From Gorillibacterium timonense (GTDB lineage: Bacteria > Bacillota > Bacilli > Paenibacillales > NBRC-103111), in the NCBI RefSeq assembly GCF_001457415.1, contig NZ_LN881724.1, forward strand, positions 868,001 to 932,000: DNA of 64,000 nucleotides, given 5' to 3'. Numbering within the stretch: position 1 is the stretch's first letter; each line of letters opens with the position of its first letter. Of this stretch, positions 27,198-35,359 are shown piece after piece. The notes below the pieces were generated by a model, which was given only the letters and a program-made list of their open reading frames with translations, was not told the DNA's origin and did no database searches. A program made the position numbers and the translations under genes.

Positions 27198-28916
27198 TTA
27201 TTCCTTCGCTTTGATCTCCTCGATCAAAGCAGCTGCGAGATCGGAGACACTCCGAATCCCTTGATCGCCCTCACCGCGCTTGCGAACAGAGGCCGTTCTG
27301 CTCTCCTGCTCCTTATCACCCAGGACGAGAATGTAAGGGACCTTCTCCGTTCCCGCTTCCCGGATGCGACGCCCAAGCTTCTCATCCCGTGCGTCCACTT
27401 CGGCGCGGATTCCGGCTTGCGCGAGCTGCTGCTTCACTTCAAGCGCATAATCGAGGTTCTTCGGCGTGACCGGGATGAGCTTGGTTTGAACCGGAGCGAG
27501 CCACAGCGGGAACTGGCCGCCGTAATGCTCGACCAAGATGCCCATGAACCGGTCGATGGAGCCGTAGACAGCACGATGGATGACTACAGGGCGATGCTTG
27601 CCGCCATCCTCGCCGATGTAGTGGAGGTCGAATTTCTCCGGCATTTGGAAGTCGAGCTGGATCGTTGCACATTGCCAGCTCCGCCCGATGGCATCGCGGA
27701 TGTGGAAATCGATCTTCGGTCCGTAGAAAGCCCCGTCCCCCGCATTGACGCGGTACTCGCTGCCTCTGTGATGGAGTACGTTCGCAAGCGCAGCTTCAGC
27801 CTTCTCCCACAGCTCGGGGGAGCCCATTGAATCGTCCGGGCGCGTGGACAGCTCCATCGTATAGGTGAAGCCGAACACCCGGTATATCCGGTCGATCAGA
27901 TCGATGACCTTGCCGATCTCGTCTTCGATCTGATCCGGTCGAACGAAGAGGTGGGCATCGTCCTGGCAGAACGTACGCACCCGCATCATGCCGTTCAAGG
28001 CGCCGGACAGCTCATGGCGATGAACCTGGCCGAATTCGCAAAGACGAATCGGCAGCTCGCGATAGGAGTGAAGCCCGTTCTTATAGATGAGCATGTGGCC
28101 GGGGCAGTTCATCGGCTTAAGCGCAAATTTCACATCGTCCACATCCGTAAAATACATGTTATCACGGTAGTGATCCCAATGTCCGGACTGCTCCCACATG
28201 CGTTGGTTCATGAGGAAAGGCGTTCTCACCTCATCATAGTCTCTCTCCGTCTGGAGCTCGCGGGAGAACTGCTCCAGCTGTCCGCGAAGGATCGTCCCCT
28301 TCGGGAGATAGAAGGGCATCCCCGGCGCTTCCTCGGAGAACATGAACAGACCGAGCTCCCGGCCGAGCTTGCGGTGATCCCGCTCGCGCGCTTCCTCCTG
28401 CTGCAACAGATAAGCATCCAGCTCCTCCTGGGAAGCGAACAGCGCACCGTAAATCCGCTGCAGCATCGGTCGGCTGCAGTCTCCCCGCCAGTATGCCCCG
28501 GCAACGCTCGTCAGCTTGAAGGCTTCCGGCAGTTCTGCCGTGCTCGCCAGATGAGGGCCTCGGCACAGATCGGCGAACTCCCCTTGCTCGTAGACCGTAA
28601 GCTCTTCTTCCTCCGGGAGATCCGCGATCAGTTCGAGCTTAAACGACTCTTTGCGGTTGGCGAAGAAGGCGATTGCCTCCTCGCGGGAGAACACTCTCCG
28701 TTTGATAGGCAAGTTTTCCTTCACGATGCTCCGCATCTCCGCGTCGATCTCGGCGAGATCGGATGGCGTGAGCGTCTTGGGCAGCTCCATGTCATAGTAA
28801 AACCCGTCCTGAATCACCGGCCCGATTCCCAGCTTCACGTTCTGCTCGCCATACAAGCGCTTGACCGCTTGAGCGAGTACATGCGCCGCCGTGTGGCGGC
28901 TTACTTCTACCGTCAT
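27198..28916 (-). CDS. Second threonyl-tRNA synthetase, without TGS domain
   Basis: A 572-residue ThrRS that starts straight at the editing domain. The 60-residue N-terminal TGS module present in the thrS product is missing. The ATG at 28916 has GAGGAGG 8 nt upstream, so the short form is genuine. The editing residues (HTAAH, CRGPH), the core blocks (MNCPGHM, VIHRA) and the anticodon-binding domain are intact. Bacillus also has two ThrRS genes (thrS and thrZ), but its ThrZ keeps TGS. A threonine T-box precedes this gene, so it should be induced when tRNA-Thr is uncharged. Likely a reserve enzyme. Confidence 0.93.
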   Translation of the reverse strand: MTVEVSRHTAAHVLAQAVKRLYGEQNVKLGIGPVIQDGFYYDMELPKTLTPSDLAEIDAEMRSIVKENLPIKRRVFSREEAIAFFANRKESFKLELIADLPEEEELTVYEQGEFADLCRGPHLASTAELPEAFKLTSVAGAYWRGDCSRPMLQRIYGALFASQEELDAYLLQQEEARERDHRKLGRELGLFMFSEEAPGMPFYLPKGTILRGQLEQFSRELQTERDYDEVRTPFLMNQRMWEQSGHWDHYRDNMYFTDVDDVKFALKPMNCPGHMLIYKNGLHSYRELPIRLCEFGQVHRHELSGALNGMMRVRTFCQDDAHLFVRPDQIEDEIGKVIDLIDRIYRVFGFTYTMELSTRPDDSMGSPELWEKAEAALANVLHHRGSEYRVNAGDGAFYGPKIDFHIRDAIGRSWQCATIQLDFQMPEKFDLHYIGEDGGKHRPVVIHRAVYGSIDRFMGILVEHYGGQFPLWLAPVQTKLIPVTPKNLDYALEVKQQLAQAGIRAEVDARDEKLGRRIREAGTEKVPYILVLGDKEQESRTASVRKRGEGDQGIRSVSDLAAALIEEIKAKE

Positions 28917-28949
28917 TTCAATTTCCTCCTCATCAGGGTTTGGTCGAAC

Positions 28950-29240
28950 GCAAAAAAACACACAGCATCCCAAGGGACGAGTGCGTTCAGCTCGTGGTTC
29001 CACCCTGATTCGACTCCAACCTCCATAAGAAAAGCCCAAACGGGTGATGCGGAGAGGAGTCCTCATTGCGATCCGGTAACGGGGATAAATCGGCTGCGCA
29101 TAATGCCGTGTCCGCAGATTCTGACGCCGGAGTTCCGCACAGCGGCTGCAAAGGGGTAACCTTGCCGATTCGCTGAAGGTGCTTTCACCACACACACCTC
29201 TCTCTGACAGCTAGCTGACAAGATCATGTCTTTGGTCATG
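28950..29240 (-). ncRNA. T-box leader (threonine) of the second ThrRS
   Basis: On the minus strand the T-box sequence AGGGTGGAACCACGAG occupies 29006-28991. The stem I distal element CAGAGAGAGG ... GGTGAAAGCACCTT and the block TTACCCCTTTGCAGC (29159-29145) match the thrS leader. The ACC at 29157-29155 is the likely threonine specifier. A terminator with seven Ts closes the leader. Confidence 0.9.
28951..28987 (-). terminator. Conditional terminator of the second T-box
   Basis: On the minus strand ACGCAC..TCCC pairs with GGGA..GTGTGT and is followed by TTTTTTT. Confidence 0.82.
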
Positions 29241-29260
29241 GCCGATGGATATTGAAGCTT

Positions 29261-29290
29261 ATTATAGGTCCGGCTTGCAGAAAAAGTCAA
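29261..29290 (-). promoter_or_regulatory. Sigma-A-type promoter of the second ThrRS
   Basis: On the minus strand TTGACT (29290-29285) and TATAAT (29266-29261) are separated by 18 bp, the same spacing as the thrS promoter. Confidence 0.8.
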
Positions 29291-29394
29291 CAGAACAATT
29301 TACGAGACATTTTACGCACATGGGCGCACAAGAAACGGAAAGGCAGAGGAAACCTGGGCTTTACAGTGAAAATGAAGTGAGATACACTAAAACT

Positions 29395-29432
29395 GATCAA
29401 TGTTCAAATCAATGATCAGATCATTGTTCAAA
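29395..29432 (+). promoter_or_regulatory. Operator-like repeats ahead of the TetR gene
   Basis: A perfect 17-bp palindrome CAATGATCAGATCATTG is at 29410-29426. GATCAATGTTCAAA (29395-29408) is repeated with one change (GATCATTGTTCAAA) at 29419-29432, 24 bp later. This is the usual place for a TetR autoregulatory site. Confidence 0.6.
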
Positions 29433-29466
29433 CGTTACACTCCACCACTTGAAAGAGGGATGCGGC

Positions 29467-30087
29467 GTGAAAAAGTCGGAAGAGATGAAGGAGAGAATCA
29501 TTCGGGCGACCACGGAATTGATCGATGAGGGAAATGGTCGGGCAGAGGAAATTACGACGAGAATGATCGCCGACAAAACGGGGATCGGCGTCGGGCTGAT
29601 CCACTATCATTTCCAAACCAAGGAGCGACTGCTGGAGCAATGCGTGCAGCGGATGATCGGTGGGGTGATCGCCCGATTCGAGCCGAGCGGGAGCGGAACG
29701 CTCGGGGGATTAGAAGCCTTGAAGTCTGTCGCCAAGGAGGTGGCTGATTTTCTCATGGTGAATGCCTCGATTTCGCGAATTTCCATTCTCGGCGATCTGA
29801 ATGCTCCCGCTCTCGACGACAATACAGCCAAGACGATGCGGGGCTTCGCCATGGCATTTAGCAGAGGCAGCACTCATGTGACCAGCAAGCAAGAGGCGGC
29901 TGACGAACTCCCGTCAACACTATTCCGGGCGCGGCTGTTCACCTTGACGGCTATGCTGCAAGCTGCATTCCTGCGGCGGGATATCAGCGGCGAGCTGTTT
30001 GGTTGGGACGTACGAATCAAGGAAGAGCGGGATCGTTACATCGACTGGCTGATCGAGCAACTATTTGCGAAGGAGGAAGGCCGATGA
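29467..30087 (+). CDS. TetR-family regulator
   Basis: A 206-residue regulator with an N-terminal TetR helix-turn-helix (TRMIADKTGIGVGLIHYHF) and a variable ligand-binding half. The GTG at 29467 follows AGAGGGA; a TTG 18 bp upstream overlaps that site. Its stop overlaps the start of the next gene (ATGA), so it is co-translated with a membrane protein that it may regulate. Palindromic repeats lie just upstream. Ligand unknown. Confidence 0.88.
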   Translation: MKKSEEMKERIIRATTELIDEGNGRAEEITTRMIADKTGIGVGLIHYHFQTKERLLEQCVQRMIGGVIARFEPSGSGTLGGLEALKSVAKEVADFLMVNASISRISILGDLNAPALDDNTAKTMRGFAMAFSRGSTHVTSKQEAADELPSTLFRARLFTLTAMLQAAFLRRDISGELFGWDVRIKEERDRYIDWLIEQLFAKEEGR

Positions 30088-30716
30088 ACCAAACATTAAA
30101 CCGGACGCTTGGGATGGTCTGTTCGCTGGGAGCGCTCGCTTGCACGGTTTTATTTTTTGCGGGTCTGCTGTTCGCTTTGCCGACGTTGAGCTATACCGTC
30201 TGCCTGTTCCTCAGCTGGTTTTATGTCGGACTAGCCAGCGTCTACGCCCATGATGCCCCGGATGACCGCAAAGCGGTAGCCGTTGCGGGAATCGCTATTG
30301 CCGTCGTGTATTCGGTGTTCACCAATCTGGTCTACTATACGCAGCTGACCACCGTTGCCCAAGGAGGCGCAGACTCCTCATTGCTTACCCAGTTGACCTT
30401 CGAGCCGGGCAGTTGGCTGTTTGGCTTCGATATCCTCGGTTACGGACTGATGGCGCTCTCGACCTTCCTGATCGGCCTCGCCTTCATGGCCGAGAACAAG
30501 CGGGATCGGGTGCTGCGAATTTTGCTCCTGCTTCACGGAGCCTTCTTTCCGATCTGCGTAGCAGCTCCGACGCTCGGAATCTTTCAGCCCGACGGAGGCG
30601 CGGCGGGGATTGGCGGTACGCTTGCACTCATGGGTTGGTGTCTCTATTTCGCCCCGATCGCCATGCTCTCATTTCTGCATTTCCGCGATTCGGCTATGCC
30701 TGCCGCAACCCGCTAA
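30084..30716 (+). CDS. Multi-pass membrane protein of unknown function
   Basis: A 210-residue protein with about six hydrophobic segments (residues 7-32, 34-54, 68-85, 110-133, 146-168 and 178-198). It has no recognised motif. The ATG overlaps the TetR stop and has AGGAGG upstream. The pairing with a TetR regulator suggests a role in response to a small molecule, but the sequence gives no direct hint. A terminator follows. Confidence 0.8.
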   Translation: MNQTLNRTLGMVCSLGALACTVLFFAGLLFALPTLSYTVCLFLSWFYVGLASVYAHDAPDDRKAVAVAGIAIAVVYSVFTNLVYYTQLTTVAQGGADSSLLTQLTFEPGSWLFGFDILGYGLMALSTFLIGLAFMAENKRDRVLRILLLLHGAFFPICVAAPTLGIFQPDGGAAGIGGTLALMGWCLYFAPIAMLSFLHFRDSAMPAATR

Positions 30717-30721
30717 TAAGC

Positions 30722-30763
30722 AAAGGAGCCTTGGTCAAAAGCCCGGCTCCTTTCTAGTTTTTT
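30722..30763 (+). terminator. Terminator after the TetR/membrane operon
   Basis: AAAGGAGCC pairs with GGCTCCTTT around a 14-nt loop, followed by CTAG and six Ts. Its distal end overlaps the stop of the convergent DUF2161 gene. Confidence 0.85.
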
Positions 30764-31626
30764 CGTCGGCTCGACGGAGTCTTCTTGATCGACGGTTTTT
30801 TCCCCTTCTTACCCGTCTTTGGCAACCGCAGGTCCGCATCGTCTGAGTTAGTCTCGCCGTTGTCCAGATTCGCCGGCACCTGTACGGGTTCTGGGACGGG
30901 GGCAAGAGGCGGCACCGTCGGCAGCCCTTGCAGGACATGGCGATACAGCTCCAAAGCCTCCACCCCGAGCGGGGTCAAGGCGTACTGACCCGTATCCACA
31001 TGCTGGAACCAGCGATAATGGTTCGTGTGCATGAGAGATGCCGCCTTGGCATATCCCGTCCGCTCCCTTACGGCTCGGCTAGTTCCACTCCCTCCCAGCT
31101 CATTCAAGCAGAGGGCGCAGAGCAGAGCCTTCTCCCGATAGGCGGTAACCAGCTTCACTTTGCTGCTCCCGCCCACGTTGTAATCCCCGCTCCGTTCCTT
31201 GAACTCGTGGACGAGCCTTATCGTCTTCACCGCCCGCTTGCTGGACCGCGACGGGGCATACGGCTCGGGATCGCAGAGTGCTTCGACCACAGGCGCCTTC
31301 GTCTTGTAGAAGCGGACCACCAAAAGCCCCAAGCCCAGCTTGCGGCACAGCTTAACGAGCTCGCTCCAACGGAGCCCATAAGGCGCTTTGCCGTTCCGGT
31401 TCTGCTCCACCGCCAGGTAGACGCGCTCGGAGCGTTGAAGGCGTTCCATCCCTTGGATCACGAGCGGGAGATTGAAGGTCTTTTTTAGCTCGACCAGCAC
31501 TGGTTCTTCGTCTCCCCGCATCGCCACCAGATCGCAGTTCAGCACTTCTCCCTTGACGGTATACCCCAGCACTTCAAAAAAGTGTTTAACCGGAGCATAC
31601 AGCTCCGTTTCGCTTTGAATCGGCAC
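30754..31626 (-). CDS. DUF2161 family protein, PD-(D/E)XK nuclease-like
   Basis: A 290-residue protein. The N-terminal part shows a nuclease-like core (NCDLVAMRGDEEPVLVELKK, with Asp and the ExK pair). A middle region is probably helical, and the lysine-rich tail (KTGKKGKKPSIKKTPSSRRK) is likely to bind nucleic acid. This pattern fits the DUF2161 family, sometimes labelled phosphodiesterase; no activity is established that I know of. Single gene on the minus strand, divergent from the GntR regulator. Confidence 0.72.
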   Translation of the reverse strand: MPIQSETELYAPVKHFFEVLGYTVKGEVLNCDLVAMRGDEEPVLVELKKTFNLPLVIQGMERLQRSERVYLAVEQNRNGKAPYGLRWSELVKLCRKLGLGLLVVRFYKTKAPVVEALCDPEPYAPSRSSKRAVKTIRLVHEFKERSGDYNVGGSSKVKLVTAYREKALLCALCLNELGGSGTSRAVRERTGYAKAASLMHTNHYRWFQHVDTGQYALTPLGVEALELYRHVLQGLPTVPPLAPVPEPVQVPANLDNGETNSDDADLRLPKTGKKGKKPSIKKTPSSRRKN

Positions 31627-31792
31627 GCGTCACGACTCCCTGTTTGTCCCGTCCGAGCGGTACAGTTTCGTAGAGTCCATTATACCATAGAGAGGAGAGG
31701 CGTACGGCTGTTCGCAAAAAAACAACTTTTATCAAGCTTGCATCGAAACGAACGGATGAAAGGTATTGATGAAAGCGTGAACATCTGCTACA

Positions 31793-31835
31793 CTCACATT
31801 ATCGATTATCGATTATCGATAATCGATAATGTGAG
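31793..31835. promoter_or_regulatory. Perfect 43-bp palindrome, likely GntR operator
   Basis: Two 21-bp arms (left arm 31793-31813, right arm 31815-31835) are exact reverse complements around a single T at 31814. Each arm contains repeats of ATTATCGAT. The element ends 10 bp before the GntR start codon and abuts its ribosome binding site, so binding there, or the RNA hairpin it would make, should strongly affect expression. Confidence 0.85.
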
Positions 31836-31845
31836 GAGTGAGAAG

Positions 31846-32490
31846 ATGAACTCAGCGAATGGTACGGTGATATCCACCTCCATCAGTCAGCAAATCTATG
31901 ATCAAATCAAGCAAGATATTCTGGCCGGGGTCTATACCCCCGGAGACCGGCTGCTCGTCCTCGAGCTGGCGGATCGCTTTAAAGTGAGCCAAGCTCCGGT
32001 TCGAGAAGCGCTGGAGCGGTTGAGATACAGCGAGCTGGTGATCAGCTCTCCCAATAAAGGCTCCGTGGTTTCGGATATTTCGGCCAAGGAGATTCGGGAA
32101 ATTTTTGAGCTGAGAGAGTTGTTGGAGGTCTATGCGATCCGCCAAGCGCTGCCTAAGCTGACGAGCTCCGATTATGATCATATGGAGCGATCGGTCAGGT
32201 TGATGGAAGAGGCCGTTGAACAGGAGGATATTTTGTTGATCCTCCAAGCGGATTTGGATTTTCACGGTTATCTGTATGAGCATTCCGGCAATCAGATGGC
32301 ACTCGACATCTGGGACCGGATGAAGCTGAAGATGAAGCGGTTTATGGCGATTTCGCTTAAGGTGGACACCATCGAATTCATGGTGGAGGAGCATCTCAGC
32401 CTCTTGGAGCTATTGAAATCCGGCGATGTCGAAACAGCTGAACGACGGTTCGTTCAGCACATGCAGAGCTATAAGCTGTTTGATCTGTAA
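31846..32490 (+). CDS. GntR-family regulator, FCD (FadR) subfamily
   Basis: A 214-residue regulator. Residues 15-80 are the winged helix (GVYTPGDRL, then FKVSQAPVREALERLRY), and the rest is an FCD helical domain with the metal-binding pattern Asp (DLDFHGYLYEHSGN) and His (EEHLSLLE). FCD regulators commonly sense organic or sugar acids, and several control uronate use. The ATG at 31846 has GAGGAG upstream. A perfect 43-bp palindrome lies immediately before. An AraC gene follows, then the uronate transport and uxuA genes, so it may govern that locus. Confidence 0.9.
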   Translation: MNSANGTVISTSISQQIYDQIKQDILAGVYTPGDRLLVLELADRFKVSQAPVREALERLRYSELVISSPNKGSVVSDISAKEIREIFELRELLEVYAIRQALPKLTSSDYDHMERSVRLMEEAVEQEDILLILQADLDFHGYLYEHSGNQMALDIWDRMKLKMKRFMAISLKVDTIEFMVEEHLSLLELLKSGDVETAERRFVQHMQSYKLFDL

Positions 32491-32529
32491 GCAGAGCGTG
32501 ATTCTACTGAGGAAAGGTATGGGGAGCTT

Positions 32530-33717
32530 ATGGATATCGAATTGCTTAGCGAATTTAGTACAGCCATCCAGAGAGTGATTAGCCAACGATTCCTTAGTGA
32601 TCTCATTCGAAAGCCCGCTAGAAAACGTTTGAACATAACCGACAGGGAGCGTCAATCCATTCCCGAAGAATGCCGGACCGATTCGGCCATTGCAATTCTG
32701 GACACGAGGACAAGCTCCGACGAAACCCAAGAGCTTGAGAAGATCCGGGAGCAATATCATACTTATTTGGAGCAGCAGCTTGGCAGTCGCTATGTATTCT
32801 TGCAGCCGGAAGAAGGGCTGTACATCTGCCTGTTTCCTGCGAATAACAGCCCGAATTGGGCAGCGATCTATGAGGCGTCTTCTCGGTACGCTCCCTTGCC
32901 GCTCAGTATTGCGATCGGCCAAAGCTGCAGGGAACTCGCGTTCCTTCATGAATCGTATCTGCAAGCTGCCAGCATGATCCATGTTATTTTCTATAAGGGG
33001 CCAGGCGTCTATTCTTACTCCGACCGTTTGTCCTATCAAACGGAAGTGGAATACCCCTTCCATCGACAGAAGGAGATTTTTGACGAAATCGAGGAGGGAG
33101 GCACTTCTGAAAGGCTGCGGGATGCCGTTCATGCCTTTTATGTCGATCTCTATGAGAAAGGAATGATCGAAGTCGAGGTCGCTTACCTGATGACGATTCG
33201 GCTGATCGTATCGCTGGAGCAGGGCCTCTCCAAAGGAACCTCCGAGCGGTTCTCCCTGCCGCTGTTTGAGATTACTCGAATCGAGTTTCTGACAGAGCTT
33301 GAGGAGAGAGTCTATGAGGTCATCAAGGAGATGGCCGGGCTCTACCCGATGATCAAACCGCAAGAGGATTACAACATCATCGAGCGGTCGATCGACCATA
33401 TGAAAAAGGATGTCGCAAACACCTCGCTGCAGCATGTTGCGGCTCAGGTGTTCGTGACGCCGAATTATTTAAGCATGTTATTCAAAAGCCGCACAGGCAA
33501 AACCTTTATCGACACGCTGACCGACCTGCGCATGGAGGAAGCGAAACGGTTAATCATCGAGACGAGCTCCAAAAATTTTGAGATCTCCCAAGATGTCGGC
33601 TACCAGGACCCGCGGTATTTCAGCAAACTGTTTAAGCAAAAGATAGGCATGACACCGAGCGAATACCGGGAGCGGATGGGCCGGACTATGGTCTTGCCCA
33701 GCCGCCAACTCGGATGA
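32530..33717 (+). CDS. AraC-family regulator, YesN-like without receiver
   Basis: A 395-residue regulator. The C-terminal 100 residues hold two helix-turn-helix units (TSLQHVAAQVFVTPNYLSMLF and FEISQDVGYQDPRYFSKLFK, given here in part) ending GMTPSEYRERM. The first 290 residues match the middle part of the AraC-type response regulators often found beside Paenibacillus sugar transporters, but the receiver domain is absent. It starts 39 bp after the GntR stop and is probably co-transcribed with it. Likely regulator of the uronate locus. Confidence 0.88.
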   Translation: MDIELLSEFSTAIQRVISQRFLSDLIRKPARKRLNITDRERQSIPEECRTDSAIAILDTRTSSDETQELEKIREQYHTYLEQQLGSRYVFLQPEEGLYICLFPANNSPNWAAIYEASSRYAPLPLSIAIGQSCRELAFLHESYLQAASMIHVIFYKGPGVYSYSDRLSYQTEVEYPFHRQKEIFDEIEEGGTSERLRDAVHAFYVDLYEKGMIEVEVAYLMTIRLIVSLEQGLSKGTSERFSLPLFEITRIEFLTELEERVYEVIKEMAGLYPMIKPQEDYNIIERSIDHMKKDVANTSLQHVAAQVFVTPNYLSMLFKSRTGKTFIDTLTDLRMEEAKRLIIETSSKNFEISQDVGYQDPRYFSKLFKQKIGMTPSEYRERMGRTMVLPSRQLG

Positions 33718-34169
33718 GCAGCCTTACTGGCATCTGGAATCCGTGAAAAAAATGTAATCAGAAATCGAACGGGAGAGCATGGAAGAGTGATCCGATTTTG
33801 CTTTCTACCGGAAACAGCGGCCGTGGTCGCCATAAGAAATAGAGCACAAGTTCCGGTTTTTGTCCGAGTCTATAAGAATGATCATTTGATGAGCTTTCCG
33901 CACCACTCTGAAGCTCCAAGGGCGCGGTGCTTGGTGTCACATGGCGGTGTTCCACCATATGCCCGTGACTCAACGGGCTGTTTTGAGTAAAAAATTGGAG
34001 ATGATCTGGAGGGCTTATTTTTCTGTAAGCGACAATCGTTTTTCCTTGCAAGAATCAAGGGCTGTTCCGAAGCAAGTGATAACCTGCTTCGGAACAGCCC
34101 TTCTGTCTTGTTCCGATATAACGGGGAGAATCGATTCTTCCTCATTCGGGAATCCGTTCAAGCCCGCTT
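33718..34169. other. Non-coding gap with one strong hairpin
   Basis: No convincing gene was found in these 452 bp between the AraC and RraA-like genes, which converge here. The only clear structure is the perfect hairpin at 34057-34102. Confidence 0.6.
34057..34102. terminator. Perfect 18-bp hairpin between convergent genes
   Basis: AAGGGCTGTTCCGAAGCA pairs exactly with TGCTTCGGAACAGCCCTT around a 10-nt loop. The T-run is weak on both strands (CTGTCTTG on plus), so it may be a poor terminator or an RNA-stabilising end. Confidence 0.55.
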
Positions 34170-35066
34170 TTACGCGCGAACTTGAGGCAGTCCTTCATCC
34201 CCGCGATTGCGCGCTTCGTCCAACTCTTGTTCCCAGCCAAGGTGGCGGTAATCGGTAGCCTGCTCGTCCTGATCGAACCAGGCCAAGAAGTCGCTCCAGA
34301 TTTCGACAGTCCAGGGAGAATCGATCTGGGCGGTCGTGTACGTGCCCGAACGCAGCCGAATGAAGCCGAAGATATCGCGCACTTGAGACTTTTCCGCCTC
34401 AATAACCGCTTGTTCAGCCAAGTGAGGGGGAATGAAGATGACGCCGTTCGGGGTTCCGAAGACGATATCGCCGGGAAGGCAGACCGCATTCCCGATGCGG
34501 CAGGGAACGTTCATGCCCGTCATCACGACGTCCGCGATGGCGGTAGGGTCCGAGCCACGGTAATACACGTTGATCCCATCGATTTTGTCCACTTGAGCAT
34601 TATCGCGAATCCCGCCCCAGATCACTGCTCCTCCGCTTCCGGTCCGTGCGGCGATCGCCGTTGACAGGTTCCCTCCGACATAAGTGCCGAGATGAACCTT
34701 GTCGAACATATCGACGACAGCCACATCGCGGTCTTGAAGAATATCGATCACCCATTGATTGTAGAAGCCTTTGCGACCTTCCTCCGCGCCAACCGCCACC
34801 AGCGTTTCGTGCAGATCGGGACGGGTGGGAACCATAACCGCCGTTACGGCCCGTCCAACCATCACCTGATCCGGATGCACGATCTTGAATCCGCCTTCGA
34901 ATTGAAAGCGATAGCCGTTATTCCAGAGCGGCCCCCAGGCTTCTTCCAGCGTAATTCGTCTAACCCGATTTAAGAGATCATCGGACACCTTCGGTCTGCC
35001 GTTCTCGAAGCGTTCTCCGTTCCACTGTTCCGTCCACTTCAGGATATCTTCCTTGCGGTCAAACAT
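34170..35066 (-). CDS. RraA-like (aldolase/dehydratase-type) protein
   Basis: A 298-residue protein with the RraA fold: VVDMFDKVHLGTYVGGNLST, WGGIRDN (the GGxRD substrate-binding motif) and GDIVFGTPNGVIFIPP. RraA relatives include RNase E inhibitors and 4-hydroxy-4-methyl-2-oxoglutarate aldolases. Firmicutes lack the usual RNase E target, so an enzyme acting on sugar acids is more likely. It has extra residues at both ends compared with the 160-residue RraA. It is divergent from the uronate transporter operon and probably belongs to the same catabolic locus. Confidence 0.8.
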   Translation of the reverse strand: MFDRKEDILKWTEQWNGERFENGRPKVSDDLLNRVRRITLEEAWGPLWNNGYRFQFEGGFKIVHPDQVMVGRAVTAVMVPTRPDLHETLVAVGAEEGRKGFYNQWVIDILQDRDVAVVDMFDKVHLGTYVGGNLSTAIAARTGSGGAVIWGGIRDNAQVDKIDGINVYYRGSDPTAIADVVMTGMNVPCRIGNAVCLPGDIVFGTPNGVIFIPPHLAEQAVIEAEKSQVRDIFGFIRLRSGTYTTAQIDSPWTVEIWSDFLAWFDQDEQATDYRHLGWEQELDEARNRGDEGLPQVRA

Positions 35067-35146
35067 AAATGGTCACCTCTCCTGTCTACTTGTTCCCATT
35101 CATCATACCGAGGGGACTGGCGGGGGTCTATCCGCGAAAATTACGC

Positions 35147-35172
35147 TTTTCTACCGGGAAATCAGTAGAAAA
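35147..35172. promoter_or_regulatory. Inverted repeat in the rraA-like/ABC intergenic region
   Basis: TTTTCTAC and GTAGAAAA form perfect 8-bp arms with a 10-bp spacer between the two divergent genes. Candidate regulator site. Confidence 0.4.
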
Positions 35173-35227
35173 CCCCACCCGATGGAGGAAGGGAAGAGGA
35201 GAGGGGGGGAATCGCAAGAATGAGCTA

Positions 35228-35241
35228 TGAAACCGGTTCCA
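35228..35241. promoter_or_regulatory. Possible cre (CcpA) site
   Basis: TGAAACCGGTTCCA matches the cre consensus TGWAANCGNTNWCA except at one base. It lies about 80 bp before the predicted transcription start of the sugar-transport operon. Confidence 0.5.
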
Positions 35242-35282
35242 AAAACAATAAAAAGCTCCCCCCTCACCATAAATTCCTCTGC

Positions 35283-35311
35283 TTGGAAGCCGAAAATGCC
35301 GGTGCTATAGT
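35283..35311 (+). promoter_or_regulatory. Promoter of the uronate transport operon
   Basis: TTGGAA (35283-35288) and TATAGT (35306-35311) are separated by 17 bp, with the first start codon about 45 bp downstream of the expected transcription start. Confidence 0.6.
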
Positions 35312-35359
35312 TGGGACAGTCTTCACCAAACCCTTCGGAATTGAGGTGTTAGTCTTGAA

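Noticed and set aside
27951..29159. 402-codon open frame antisense to the second ThrRS and its T-box
   Set aside because: It crosses a clear T-box leader and a conserved enzyme on the other strand.
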